From: JAWWBS01 sp033720815
Lineage (GTDB): Bacteria > Pseudomonadota > Gammaproteobacteria > Natronospirales > JAJUFS01
NCBI GenBank assembly: GCA_033720815.1
Contig: JAWWBT010000136.1
Coordinates: forward strand, 1 to 5,960
DNA length: 5,960 nucleotides
Direction: 5' to 3'
The translations under genes and the position numbers were made by a program. The notes beneath the pieces are model-generated. The model was not told the DNA's origin and made no database searches. It saw only the letters and a list, made by a program, of their open reading frames with translations. Each line of letters begins with the position of its first letter. Within the stretch, counting starts at the first letter, position 1. Positions 1 to 5,857 of the stretch are shown here, piece by piece.

Positions 1-632
1 AACCAGCCCGTAAGCGACAGGCGTTCACGCTTCGATTCCAGCACTTCATGAGGTACTGCGTCGGAAAGGAAGGTGACAAGCGTACCGCCTTCCGGCAGCA
101 CGTCGTGCGGGGTTTCGATGCCGTCATCATGCGTGAAATACATGCGCAGCTGTCCGCCGTCTTCCGGTTGCCAGTCGTCATTGAGGTAAAGGATCGCCGA
201 CAGCTTGCGATGCGGCGCATTGGCAAAGCGGTCGATATGCCGGGCGTAGAAACTGCCCGGCGGATAGACGGTCACATGACCTTCATACTCGAAGAGGCCG
301 AGAAACAGCTCGCGGTTGAAGGCGAGCCGCAGCGGTTCGTAATGGTCGACCAGGACATCATGAAAGCGGCCCGAGGACTCCAGGTCGAGCCACCGCACGT
401 AGTCGCTGCGAATATCATTACGCACCTGGAAATTGTCACCGCGCCCGATGCCGGCGCGGCGCATGTCACCCTCTTCCCACCACTCGCGAACGCGCTCGCG
501 AAGGCTGGCGACCATCGCCGGCTTGATGTATCCGCGGGTGACGGACCAGCCCTGTTCCGCTACCTCGGCCGCGATCTTCTCCGCGGCCGTGGCAATGGAT
601 ACATGATCAAGTGGTTCCGGCTGGATCGGCAT
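1..632 (-). CDS. 2OG-Fe(II) prolyl hydroxylase, EGLN/PPHD type (C-terminus beyond window)
   Basis: Read from the minus strand, 210 complete codons are visible before the left edge. By family the enzyme uses O2, 2-oxoglutarate and Fe(II) to hydroxylate a protein proline in the cytoplasm; the Pseudomonas homologue PPHD acts on elongation factor Tu. The iron triad is visible: His132 and Asp134 (YARHID) and His195 (PHEV). Arg204, nine residues after His195, matches the 2OG-binding Arg of human PHD2 (His374/Arg383). Tyr149 in LYLNDDW and Arg142 before it match PHD2 Tyr329 and Arg322, and Trp210 matches Trp389. An N-terminal IGRGDNFQVRNDIRSD block (62-77) resembles PPHD-type enzymes. The ATG lies 14 bases after the stop of the upstream gamma-lyase gene with only a weak Shine-Dalgarno (CAGG directly before it), so translation is probably coupled. 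Perhaps 10-20 C-terminal residues are missing. The fold assignment is firm; the substrate is inferred. Confidence 0.88.
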   Translation of the reverse strand, partial: MPIQPEPLDHVSIATAAEKIAAEVAEQGWSVTRGYIKPAMVASLRERVREWWEEGDMRRAGIGRGDNFQVRNDIRSDYVRWLDLESSGRFHDVLVDHYEPLRLAFNRELFLGLFEYEGHVTVYPPGSFYARHIDRFANAPHRKLSAILYLNDDWQPEDGGQLRMYFTHDDGIETPHDVLPEGGTLVTFLSDAVPHEVLESKRERLSLTGW

Positions 633-646
633 CCTGTTGGGACCGC

Positions 647-1810
647 TCAGGCAAGAGCCTGCTCGAGATCCACAATCAGGTCTTCGACATCCTCGATGCC
701 AACGGACAGGCGCACCAGGTTGTCGGTAATACCGAGTTCATCACGACGCTCTTTCGGCACCGAGGCGTGCGTCATGATGGCCGGGTGATTCACCAGCGAT
801 TCCACGCCACCGAGCGATTCGGCCAGCGCAAACACCTTCAGCTTTTTCAGGAAGGTCTTCGCCTCGACGAAATCACCCTTGATGTCGATGGAAATCATGC
901 CGCCACCGCCACGCATCTGGCGTTTTGCCAGTTCATGCTGTGGATGGCTCTCCAGGCCCGGATAGATCACGCGACCAACCTTTTCATGACCTTCCAGCCA
1001 TTCGGCGATCTTCTGCGCGTTCTCGTTGTGACGCTCCATTCGCAGCGCGAGTGTCTTGAGTGAACGCAATGCAAAGAAACTGTCGAACGGGCCCTGTACG
1101 CCACCGATCGAGTTCTGCAGATAGCCCATGCGCTCGGCAAGGTCATCACTATTGACGACCACAACGCCACCGACCATATCGGAATGACCGTTGATGTACT
1201 TCGTTGCGGAATGCACGACGATGTCGCAGCCGAGTTCGAGCGGACGCTGCGACCATGGTGTTGCGAAGGTGTTGTCGCAGACCGCAATGATGCCGCGCTC
1301 GGCAGCGATATCGACGATCTTCTGCAGGTCGACCAGCTTCAGCATCGGGTTGGTTGGCGTCTCGATCCACACCATCTTCGTGTTCGGCTTGATTGCCTTT
1401 TCGAAGTTCGACGGCTTGGAAAGATCAACGTAGTCGAATTCCAGGCCCGCGCTGCGCTGGCGCACATTGTGGAACAGGCGGAATGTACCGCCGTAAAGAT
1501 CGTCCATCGCAACGACGTGATCACCGCTATCGAGCAGCTCCAGCACCGTACTGGTGGCCGCCATGCCCGAGGCAAACGCAAAACCTGCCACGCCGGATTC
1601 CAGGTCGGCGATGCAGTTCTCGTAGGCGAAGCGCGTCGGGTTCTGCGAGCGGGAGTACTCGAAGCCCTGGTGTTCGCCCGGTGCAGACTGCACGTAGGTG
1701 GAGGTCGCATAGATCGGCGTCATGATTGCGCCGGTGCTCGGGTCCGGCTGCTGGCCCGCGTGGATACCGCGCGTGGCGAAGCCGAGTTTTTTGTCGCTGG
1801 AATGTGTCAT
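647..1810 (-). CDS. Cystathionine gamma-lyase (or cystathionine gamma-synthase), PLP-dependent
   Basis: This is a 387-residue Cys/Met-metabolism PLP enzyme (fold type I), full length for the family. Visible residues are YSR at 52-54 (phosphate contact from the neighbouring subunit), SGMAA at 81-85, Tyr106 in DDLYGGT (stacks on PLP), Asp179 in CDNTFATP, the Schiff-base Lys204 in HSATKYINGHSD, ESLGG at 331-335 with Glu337, and Arg367 in LVRLSVG for the substrate carboxylate. The C-terminus closely resembles animal cystathionine gamma-lyase (PAIMTHAS, then LVRLSVGIED). Automatic annotation often calls such proteins MetB. The adjacent cystathionine beta-synthase gene argues for a gamma-lyase (MccB/CTH role) splitting cystathionine into cysteine, 2-oxobutyrate and ammonia. 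Sequence motifs alone do not separate the two activities. ATG is preceded by AGAGG with a 6-base spacer, 16 bases after the upstream stop, so the genes are co-transcribed. Confidence 0.93.
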   Translation of the reverse strand: MTHSSDKKLGFATRGIHAGQQPDPSTGAIMTPIYATSTYVQSAPGEHQGFEYSRSQNPTRFAYENCIADLESGVAGFAFASGMAATSTVLELLDSGDHVVAMDDLYGGTFRLFHNVRQRSAGLEFDYVDLSKPSNFEKAIKPNTKMVWIETPTNPMLKLVDLQKIVDIAAERGIIAVCDNTFATPWSQRPLELGCDIVVHSATKYINGHSDMVGGVVVVNSDDLAERMGYLQNSIGGVQGPFDSFFALRSLKTLALRMERHNENAQKIAEWLEGHEKVGRVIYPGLESHPQHELAKRQMRGGGGMISIDIKGDFVEAKTFLKKLKVFALAESLGGVESLVNHPAIMTHASVPKERRDELGITDNLVRLSVGIEDVEDLIVDLEQALA

Positions 1811-1826
1811 CGCTTGCCTCTTCTGT

Positions 1827-3191
1827 TCAGCCCGCCTGCTTGCGCAGGTGGTTGAGAATATCGGAGCGGGTCACCAGGCCATGGAAACCCTGCTTTTTCT
1901 TTTCACCCGTGATCGCGACGCAGGTTTCGATCTCCAGCAGCGATACGAGTTTCTCGACCGGCTCGTTGACGTCCATGGTCGGGAAGTTCGGGTTCATCGC
2001 ATTCTTCGCCGGCTGGTCGAATCCACCTTCGTGCACGGCATGAATGAGATCCGATTCCGTGATCACGCCGAGGTAGGTTTCGCCATCCATCACGGGAATC
2101 TGCGAGAACCCATGGTTGCGCAGGCGATTGTGCGTGGTCGCCAGCGAATCGTTCGGGCCGACGACGACCGTCGCGCGATCGGCATGCGGACGCGGGATAA
2201 GGTCACGCAGGTCGCCGTAGGTTTCGCGATCGGAAAAGCCCTGGTCGAACATCCAGAAATCGTTGTAGACCTTCGAGAGATAGCGATTGCCGGTGTCGCA
2301 GGCAAAGGTGACAACCTTCTTCGGCTCTTTCTGGTCGCGGCAGTACCGCAGCGCGGCCGCAAACAGCGTGCCGGAAGAGGAACCTGCCTGGATGCCTTCC
2401 TTCAGCAGCACTTCACGCGCGGTGTGGAAAGCCTCGGCATCGGGAATCGAGTATGCCGTCTTCACCTGGGACAGGTCGCAGATGTCCGGAATGAAATCCT
2501 CGCCGATACCTTCAACAAGCCAGCTCGAGGCCTCGATCATTTCGCCGGTATTGATGTACGGCGCAAGGATCGAACCTTCCGGGTCGGCCAGCACGATCTC
2601 GACATGCGGATGATGTTCCTGCAGGTATTTCGTCAGGCCGGTGACCGTACCGGAGGAACCGACACCGAGAACGATGGCATCGACATCCGGCAGCTGTTCA
2701 AGGATTTCCGGGCCGGTGGTCTGCTCGTGTGCCAGCGGGTTGTCGGGGTTGCCGAACTGGTTGATGTAGTACCAGCCGTTCTCGTCGGCGAGACGCTTGG
2801 CGTAATCCTGGTAATACTCCGGATGCCCCTTCGCGACGTCGCTGCGCGTGAGGATCACTTCCGCACCCATCGCGCGACAGTTGAAGACCTTTTCCGGCGA
2901 CATCTTGTCCGGGATCACCAATACGAGCTTGTAACCCTTCTGCTGGGCTACCAGTGCAAGACCGAGGCCGGTATTGCCCGCAGTGGATTCGATGATGGTG
3001 TCGCCAGGCTTCAGCTCACCGCGCTTTTCCGCCTGCTCGATCATCGACATCGCGATGCGGTCCTTTACCGAACCACCCGGGTTGGCGAGCTCGAGCTTCG
3101 CGTAGAGTTCGCAGGGACCGGTGTCGAGGTGATTGAACTTCACCATCGGCGTGTGGCCGATCATTTCGAGCACGTTGTCATAAACCTTCAT
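1827..3191 (-). CDS. cbs: Cystathionine beta-synthase, heme-free, with C-terminal CBS-domain pair
   Basis: The 454-residue protein condenses serine with homocysteine to cystathionine, the first step of reverse transsulfuration, in the cytoplasm. The fold-type II PLP core fills about residues 1-315: Lys43 in NPGGSVKDR is the Schiff-base lysine, STAGNTG (69-75) is the substrate loop, and GVGSSGTVTG (176-185) is the phosphate loop. VEGIGEDFIP (226-235) and GGSVKDR are typical of beta-synthases rather than cysteine synthase (CysK usually has SVKCR). Two CBS motifs follow (about 330-390 and 395-452), ending in QIPVMDGETYLGVITESDL and GFHGLVTRSD. The chain begins right at the catalytic domain, so the N-terminal heme region of the animal enzyme, with its Cys and His ligands, is absent. 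The start has AAGGG with a 7-base spacer. It is the first gene of the minus-strand operon. Whether the CBS pair binds an adenosyl ligand cannot be seen. Confidence 0.95.
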   Translation of the reverse strand: MKVYDNVLEMIGHTPMVKFNHLDTGPCELYAKLELANPGGSVKDRIAMSMIEQAEKRGELKPGDTIIESTAGNTGLGLALVAQQKGYKLVLVIPDKMSPEKVFNCRAMGAEVILTRSDVAKGHPEYYQDYAKRLADENGWYYINQFGNPDNPLAHEQTTGPEILEQLPDVDAIVLGVGSSGTVTGLTKYLQEHHPHVEIVLADPEGSILAPYINTGEMIEASSWLVEGIGEDFIPDICDLSQVKTAYSIPDAEAFHTAREVLLKEGIQAGSSSGTLFAAALRYCRDQKEPKKVVTFACDTGNRYLSKVYNDFWMFDQGFSDRETYGDLRDLIPRPHADRATVVVGPNDSLATTHNRLRNHGFSQIPVMDGETYLGVITESDLIHAVHEGGFDQPAKNAMNPNFPTMDVNEPVEKLVSLLEIETCVAITGEKKKQGFHGLVTRSDILNHLRKQAG

Positions 3192-3242
3192 CTGTTATCC
3201 CTTGCGCCGTGGCCGAGCCACCTGCCATTACCGAAAAGAACC

Positions 3243-3271
3243 TGCCGCCGGGCATTTCGCGACCGGCGGCA
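3243..3271. repeat. 9-bp perfect inverted repeat in the divergent intergenic region
   Basis: TGCCGCCGG (3243-3251) and CCGGCGGCA (3263-3271) are exact reverse complements separated by 11 bases. On the minus strand the stem is followed by GGTTCTTTT, a terminator- or attenuator-like arrangement with a short, interrupted T-run. If the candidate promoter at 3282-3310 is used, this hairpin would lie within a few bases of the 5' end of the beta-synthase mRNA. It could equally be an operator or a chance repeat in GC-rich DNA. Confidence 0.5.
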
Positions 3272-3281
3272 TTGATCAGGT

Positions 3282-3310
3282 ATTCTAAGGTATCCATCGC
3301 CGCTACCCAA
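3282..3310 (-). promoter_or_regulatory. Candidate sigma70-type promoter for the cbs operon
   Basis: On the minus strand TTGGGT (3310-3305, -35-like, three of six consensus bases) and TAGAAT (3287-3282, -10-like, five of six) are separated by exactly 17 bases. Transcription would start near 3275, giving an untranslated leader of about 84 bases before the cbs ATG at 3191. The -35 is weak, so an activator could be needed. This is inferred from motif matching only. Confidence 0.4.
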
Positions 3311-3337
3311 TGCCGCCCGTCAACGGAACCCGTCTCC

Positions 3338-4195
3338 ATGACCACGCCCCACCCACAAAGCTATTCCGCATGGCTGGAAGCCGCCACGGCCCGCCTGGTC
3401 GCCGCCGGCGTGGACGATTCTCCGCGGCTGGATGCGGAAATCCTGCTTACAGCGGCGCTGGACAAGCCGCGCAGCCACCTCGTTGCCTGGCCGGAGAAAA
3501 TACTGGACGACGACACCTTGCGGCAGGCAGGACGCTGGCTGGCCCGGCGCGAGACCGGCGAACCCGTGGCACACATCCTCGGGCGTCGCGAATTCTGGTC
3601 GCTGCCGCTGGAGGTGAACAGCGCGACGCTGATACCGCGTCCTGACACCGAAACCCTGATCGAGGCGGCCCTGGAACTCTTCGGCGACAGGCCACCGGCA
3701 CGGATTACCGACCTGGGTACCGGCAGTGGCGCCATTGCGCTCGCATTGAAATCCGAATTCCCGGAGGCCGATGTCATTGCGACTGATGCCAGCGAAGCTG
3801 CGCTGGAAGTGGCTCGCCGAAACGCCGATACGCTGGGCCTGTCGGTGGAATTTCGCAAAGGCAGCTGGTGGGAACCGCTGGCCGCGGAACGGTATGACCT
3901 CGTGGTATCCAACCCGCCCTATATCCGGGCAGATGACCCGCACCTTGAACAGGGTGACGTGCGCTTCGAGCCGCGCAGCGCGCTGACGGCCGGCACCGAT
4001 GGCCTGGACGACATCCGAAGCATCATTGCCGGCTGCCGGCATCACCTCGATGAAGGTGGCTGGCTACTGCTCGAGCATGGCCACGACCAGGGCGCCGCGG
4101 TACGCGAGCTGCTCTCTCGCGAGGGCCTGCAAGACGTCTCGACATGGCGGGATGTGGGCGGCAACGAACGCATCAGCGGCGCAAGACGCGGCTGA
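3338..4195 (+). CDS. prmC: Peptide chain release factor N5-glutamine methyltransferase PrmC (HemK)
   Basis: PrmC methylates the glutamine of the GGQ motif in release factors RF1 and RF2 using S-adenosylmethionine, which speeds translation termination. The 285-residue protein is close to the usual length (about 277 in E. coli). An N-terminal helical release-factor-binding domain covers about 1-75. The methyltransferase domain follows with GEPVAHILGRREFWSLPL (74-91), TLIPRPDTETL (97-107), the SAM-binding DLGTGSG (125-131) and the catalytic NPPY (192-195). The pattern matches PrmC and not the L3-modifying paralogue PrmB, which has a PRSP motif instead of PRPDT. The frame is open further upstream to 3209, but I chose the ATG at 3338 because the homologous region begins there, GGAA lies about 9 bases before it, and the extension would cross the divergent promoter region. 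prfA, a common prmC neighbour, is not next to it in this window. Confidence 0.95.
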   Translation: MTTPHPQSYSAWLEAATARLVAAGVDDSPRLDAEILLTAALDKPRSHLVAWPEKILDDDTLRQAGRWLARRETGEPVAHILGRREFWSLPLEVNSATLIPRPDTETLIEAALELFGDRPPARITDLGTGSGAIALALKSEFPEADVIATDASEAALEVARRNADTLGLSVEFRKGSWWEPLAAERYDLVVSNPPYIRADDPHLEQGDVRFEPRSALTAGTDGLDDIRSIIAGCRHHLDEGGWLLLEHGHDQGAAVRELLSREGLQDVSTWRDVGGNERISGARRG

Positions 4196-4220
4196 CATTC
4201 GCGTGGCGCTGCTCTAGTCT
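4192..4220 (+). promoter_or_regulatory. Candidate promoter for the DUF2007/lipoprotein genes
   Basis: CTGACA (4192-4197, five of six -35 bases) overlaps the prmC stop codon and is followed after 17 bases by TAGTCT (4215-4220, three of six -10 bases). The DUF2007 gene starts 27 bases further on. The spacing is ideal but the -10 is poor, so this is a tentative motif call. Confidence 0.35.
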
Positions 4221-4247
4221 GGAAGAAATGTCGCAAGGGGGAATTCA

Positions 4248-4508
4248 ATGAAATCCGTCTACCAGGCACAGAACAGCATTGACGCGCATCTCATCAAGGG
4301 CTTGCTGCAGAACCATGGCATCGACGCCACCGTGCTCGGGGATTTCCTTCAGGGCGGCATCGGCGAACTGCCTGCCTTCGGCATGGTGGAGGTTCGCGTA
4401 CCCCCCGCCGACGAGGCCGAAGCACTGGCCATCATCAAGGCCTTCGAATCCGAAGAGGGATTCTCGGGAGATTTCGACGGAGATGTGGACGGTGAATTTG
4501 AAGCGTAA
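4248..4508 (+). CDS. DUF2007-family small protein (putative signal-transducing protein)
   Basis: This 86-residue soluble protein matches the DUF2007 pattern: an opening VYQAQNSIDAHLIKGLLQ (4-21), GIDATVLG (24-31), then FLQGGIGELPAFGMVEVRV (33-51) and a final helix through ADEAEALAIIKAFE (54-67). The family is small, widespread in proteobacteria and often described as possibly signal-transducing; its function is not established. The tail from about residue 68 is acidic and Gly/Asp-rich (EEGFSGDFDGDVDGEFE). Translation starts at ATG 4248 behind a strong AAGGGGG. It has its own candidate promoter after prmC, and its 3' end overlaps the start of the lipoprotein gene, implying coupled translation. 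Confidence 0.85.
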   Translation: MKSVYQAQNSIDAHLIKGLLQNHGIDATVLGDFLQGGIGELPAFGMVEVRVPPADEAEALAIIKAFESEEGFSGDFDGDVDGEFEA

Positions 4509-4962
4509 ATTGTCCTGGCTGCTGCCGCTCCTGCTGGTGCTGGCAGCCTGCGACCCACCCTCACCGCCGGAACAGCGCGTCCGCGAGTTCATCACGACGC
4601 TCGAAACGCAGGCAGAAGCCCGTGAATACACGGAACTGCTCGGCCACATCGCCGGTGACTACCTGGATTCACGCGGTAACGACAAGCTGAAGGTCGCCGC
4701 GATCCTGCGCGGCTTCTACCTGCGCAACAAGAACGTGCACCTGCTGGTGCGCATCGGTGACATCACCTTCCCGGCTGATGATCGCGCCTCGGTGACGCTG
4801 TACGTCGGCATGGCAAGACGCGCGATGAGTGATGAAGAAGCCGCCGGCCTGCCGCGCACCAACCTGCACCGCATCGACCTGGAACTCGTTGAGGACGGTG
4901 ACAGTTACGAGATCGTGCAGACCGAATGGCGACGCGCCGGTGCGGGGGATTTCATTGGCTAG
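4492..4962 (+). CDS. Small lipoprotein with NTF2-like domain
   Basis: The predicted 156-residue protein starts with a lipoprotein signal: NLKRK, a hydrophobic stretch WLLPLLLVL (9-17) and the lipobox LAAC with Cys20. Asp follows at +2, which in E. coli signals inner-membrane retention. The mature part has an N-terminal helical region (VREFITTLETQAEAREYTEL, 30-49), then HIAGDYLDSRGNDKLKVAAILRGFYLRNKNVHL, followed by beta-rich sequence. This resembles NTF2/SnoaL-like lipoproteins of gammaproteobacteria; I infer the fold and know no function. I chose GTG at 4492 because GGAG (4479-4482) lies 9 bases upstream. ATG 4483 (adds three residues) has no well-spaced Shine-Dalgarno, and TTG 4498 is a further option. 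The gene overlaps the DUF2007 gene by 17 bases in another frame. The cysteine-anchored signal is clear; the exact start is not. Confidence 0.78.
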   Translation: MNLKRKLSWLLPLLLVLAACDPPSPPEQRVREFITTLETQAEAREYTELLGHIAGDYLDSRGNDKLKVAAILRGFYLRNKNVHLLVRIGDITFPADDRASVTLYVGMARRAMSDEEAAGLPRTNLHRIDLELVEDGDSYEIVQTEWRRAGAGDFIG

Positions 4963-4986
4963 CGTGGCGATAAAGTCGCCGCCGGG

Positions 4987-4995
4987 TGCTAGACT
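4987..4995 (+). promoter_or_regulatory. Candidate extended -10 promoter for the acidic-protein gene
   Basis: TGCTAGACT is an extended -10 arrangement (TG, one base, then TAGACT with four of six consensus bases). No good -35 is visible 16-18 bases upstream. It lies in the 63-base gap between the lipoprotein stop and the GTG start at 5026, so it could serve that gene and the MAPEG gene after it. Confidence 0.3.
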
Positions 4996-5025
4996 TGTGG
5001 CTCACCTCGATCGCAAGGAAATGCA

Positions 5026-5424
5026 GTGACCGAATTTGCCACCGACCTGTGGAAGACACGCCTGCCCGAAGGCTGGGAAGGCGCAGAAGCCGAGGACGAT
5101 GAAGGCGTGGTGCTCTACCATCCGGACGGCCCCGGCGAACTGCAGATCACCGTCACCGAAAAGGAAGACGGCCTGGTTGATGAAACCGACCTGGAATATT
5201 TCGCAGCCGACCTGCTGGAAGACGACTTTCCCGAAAAGATCGTGCGCGTGGGCGAATTCCAGGGCCTGTATTTCGAATACGACGAAGATGGCGAATTCTG
5301 GCGCGAGTGGTTCCTCGCCTACGACGAGCTGTTCTTCTACGTCACCTATTCCTGCGATGTCGCCGACAAGCACAAGGAAGACCGCGAAGTCGCCGAGATC
5401 CTGAAATCCATCAGCTTCCACTGA
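5026..5424 (+). CDS. Highly acidic protein of unknown function, possible PsbP/Mog1-like fold
   Basis: This 132-residue protein has no signal peptide or membrane segment. It is extremely acidic: by hand count 38 Asp/Glu against 10 Lys/Arg, with 21 aromatic residues. Its layout (LWKTRLPEGWE near the start, alternating beta-like segments such as GELQITVTEKEDG and EWFLAYDELFFYVTYSC, ending in VAEILKSISFH) is reminiscent of small PsbP/Mog1/DUF1795-like domains, which end in a similar helix-strand. That resemblance is from memory and weak. The start is GTG 5026 with AAGGAA at 5015-5020. An ATG at 5021 is out of frame, too close to that site, and stops after two codons. The MAPEG gene follows after 25 bases, so the two are probably co-transcribed. 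Cytoplasmic location is inferred. Confidence 0.8.
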   Translation: MTEFATDLWKTRLPEGWEGAEAEDDEGVVLYHPDGPGELQITVTEKEDGLVDETDLEYFAADLLEDDFPEKIVRVGEFQGLYFEYDEDGEFWREWFLAYDELFFYVTYSCDVADKHKEDREVAEILKSISFH

Positions 5425-5449
5425 AGCCGGCCAAGGAGTCGAATTTCGC

Positions 5450-5857
5450 ATGCTGACCGAGATGCCCGTGCCGATTACCGCCTTCTACGCAGCGCTTTTC
5501 GGCCTGCTGCTGATTGCTGTCAGCGCACGCATCCCGGTCTGGCGCAGGAGGCTGAAAGTCGGCATCGGCAGCGGTGGCGACGAGATGCTGGCGCGACTTA
5601 TCCGCGTCCATGGCAATTTCACCGAGTACGTCCCGACTTCGCTCATCCTGCTTGTACTCAATGAACTCAATGGCAGCCCTATGGTCCTCCTGCACGGCGC
5701 AGGCATCACGCTGCTGGTCGGTCGCATCATCCATGCCTTTGGCCTGACCTCCTCCTCCGGTTACAGCTCCGGCCGGTTCTGGGGCACCTCGCTGACCTGG
5801 CTGGTCATCCTGGTGCTTTCGCTGCAGCTGCTGTACAGCGTCCTCTTCCCGGCATGA
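5450..5857 (+). CDS. MAPEG-family integral membrane protein (YecN-like)
   Basis: The 135-residue protein has four likely transmembrane segments (about 9-27, 61-75, 78-97 and 113-133), as in MAPEG proteins, the family of microsomal glutathione S-transferases and leukotriene synthases. The diagnostic block is ARLIRVHGNFTEYVP (48-62), matching the conserved Arg, His, Asn and Glu on the loop and second helix, followed by LLVGRIIHAFGL (88-99). Its size matches bacterial YecN-type members (E. coli YecN is about 131 residues), whose physiological role is unclear; glutathione-dependent activity is possible but not shown. The start is ATG 5450 behind AAGGAG (5433-5438) with a rather long 11-base spacer; an in-frame ATG at 5462 has none. 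The stop overlaps the next gene's ATG as ATGA, which points to translational coupling with the following membrane protein. Confidence 0.9.
   Translation: MLTEMPVPITAFYAALFGLLLIAVSARIPVWRRRLKVGIGSGGDEMLARLIRVHGNFTEYVPTSLILLVLNELNGSPMVLLHGAGITLLVGRIIHAFGLTSSSGYSSGRFWGTSLTWLVILVLSLQLLYSVLFPA

Noticed and set aside
48..788. A plus-strand open frame of 246 codons near the left edge
   Set aside because: It lies antisense to the prolyl-hydroxylase-type gene and the end of the gamma-lyase gene, both of which show clear catalytic motifs. No start signal or family match supports it.
1184..1855. A plus-strand open frame of 223 codons antisense to the gamma-lyase gene
   Set aside because: It is a composition-driven shadow of the PLP enzyme, with no recognisable domain.
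1722..3275. A long plus-strand open frame (517 codons) lying antisense to cbs
   Set aside because: It covers the cbs gene in antisense, its product shows no recognisable family, and long antisense open frames are common opposite GC-rich coding sequence. The minus-strand cbs motifs are unambiguous.
3209..3337. A longer PrmC with 43 extra N-terminal residues starting at 3209
   Set aside because: The extension crosses the divergent promoter and hairpin region, looks unlike PrmC N-termini, and the internal ATG at 3338 begins where family similarity begins.
3320..4045. A minus-strand open frame of 241 codons inside prmC
   Set aside because: It is antisense to the well-conserved PrmC (DLGTGSG, NPPY) and has no family features of its own.
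4966..4980. Small hairpin GGCGA/TCGCC with a 5-base loop just after the lipoprotein stop, considered as a terminator
   Set aside because: The stem is only 5 bp and no T-run follows; it sits in a region more likely to be promoter for the next gene.
5021..5029. Minimal two-codon ORF (ATG CAG TGA) just before the GTG start at 5026
   Set aside because: The ribosome site directly abuts this ATG, too close for initiation there; it is most simply a by-product of the sequence around the GTG start.
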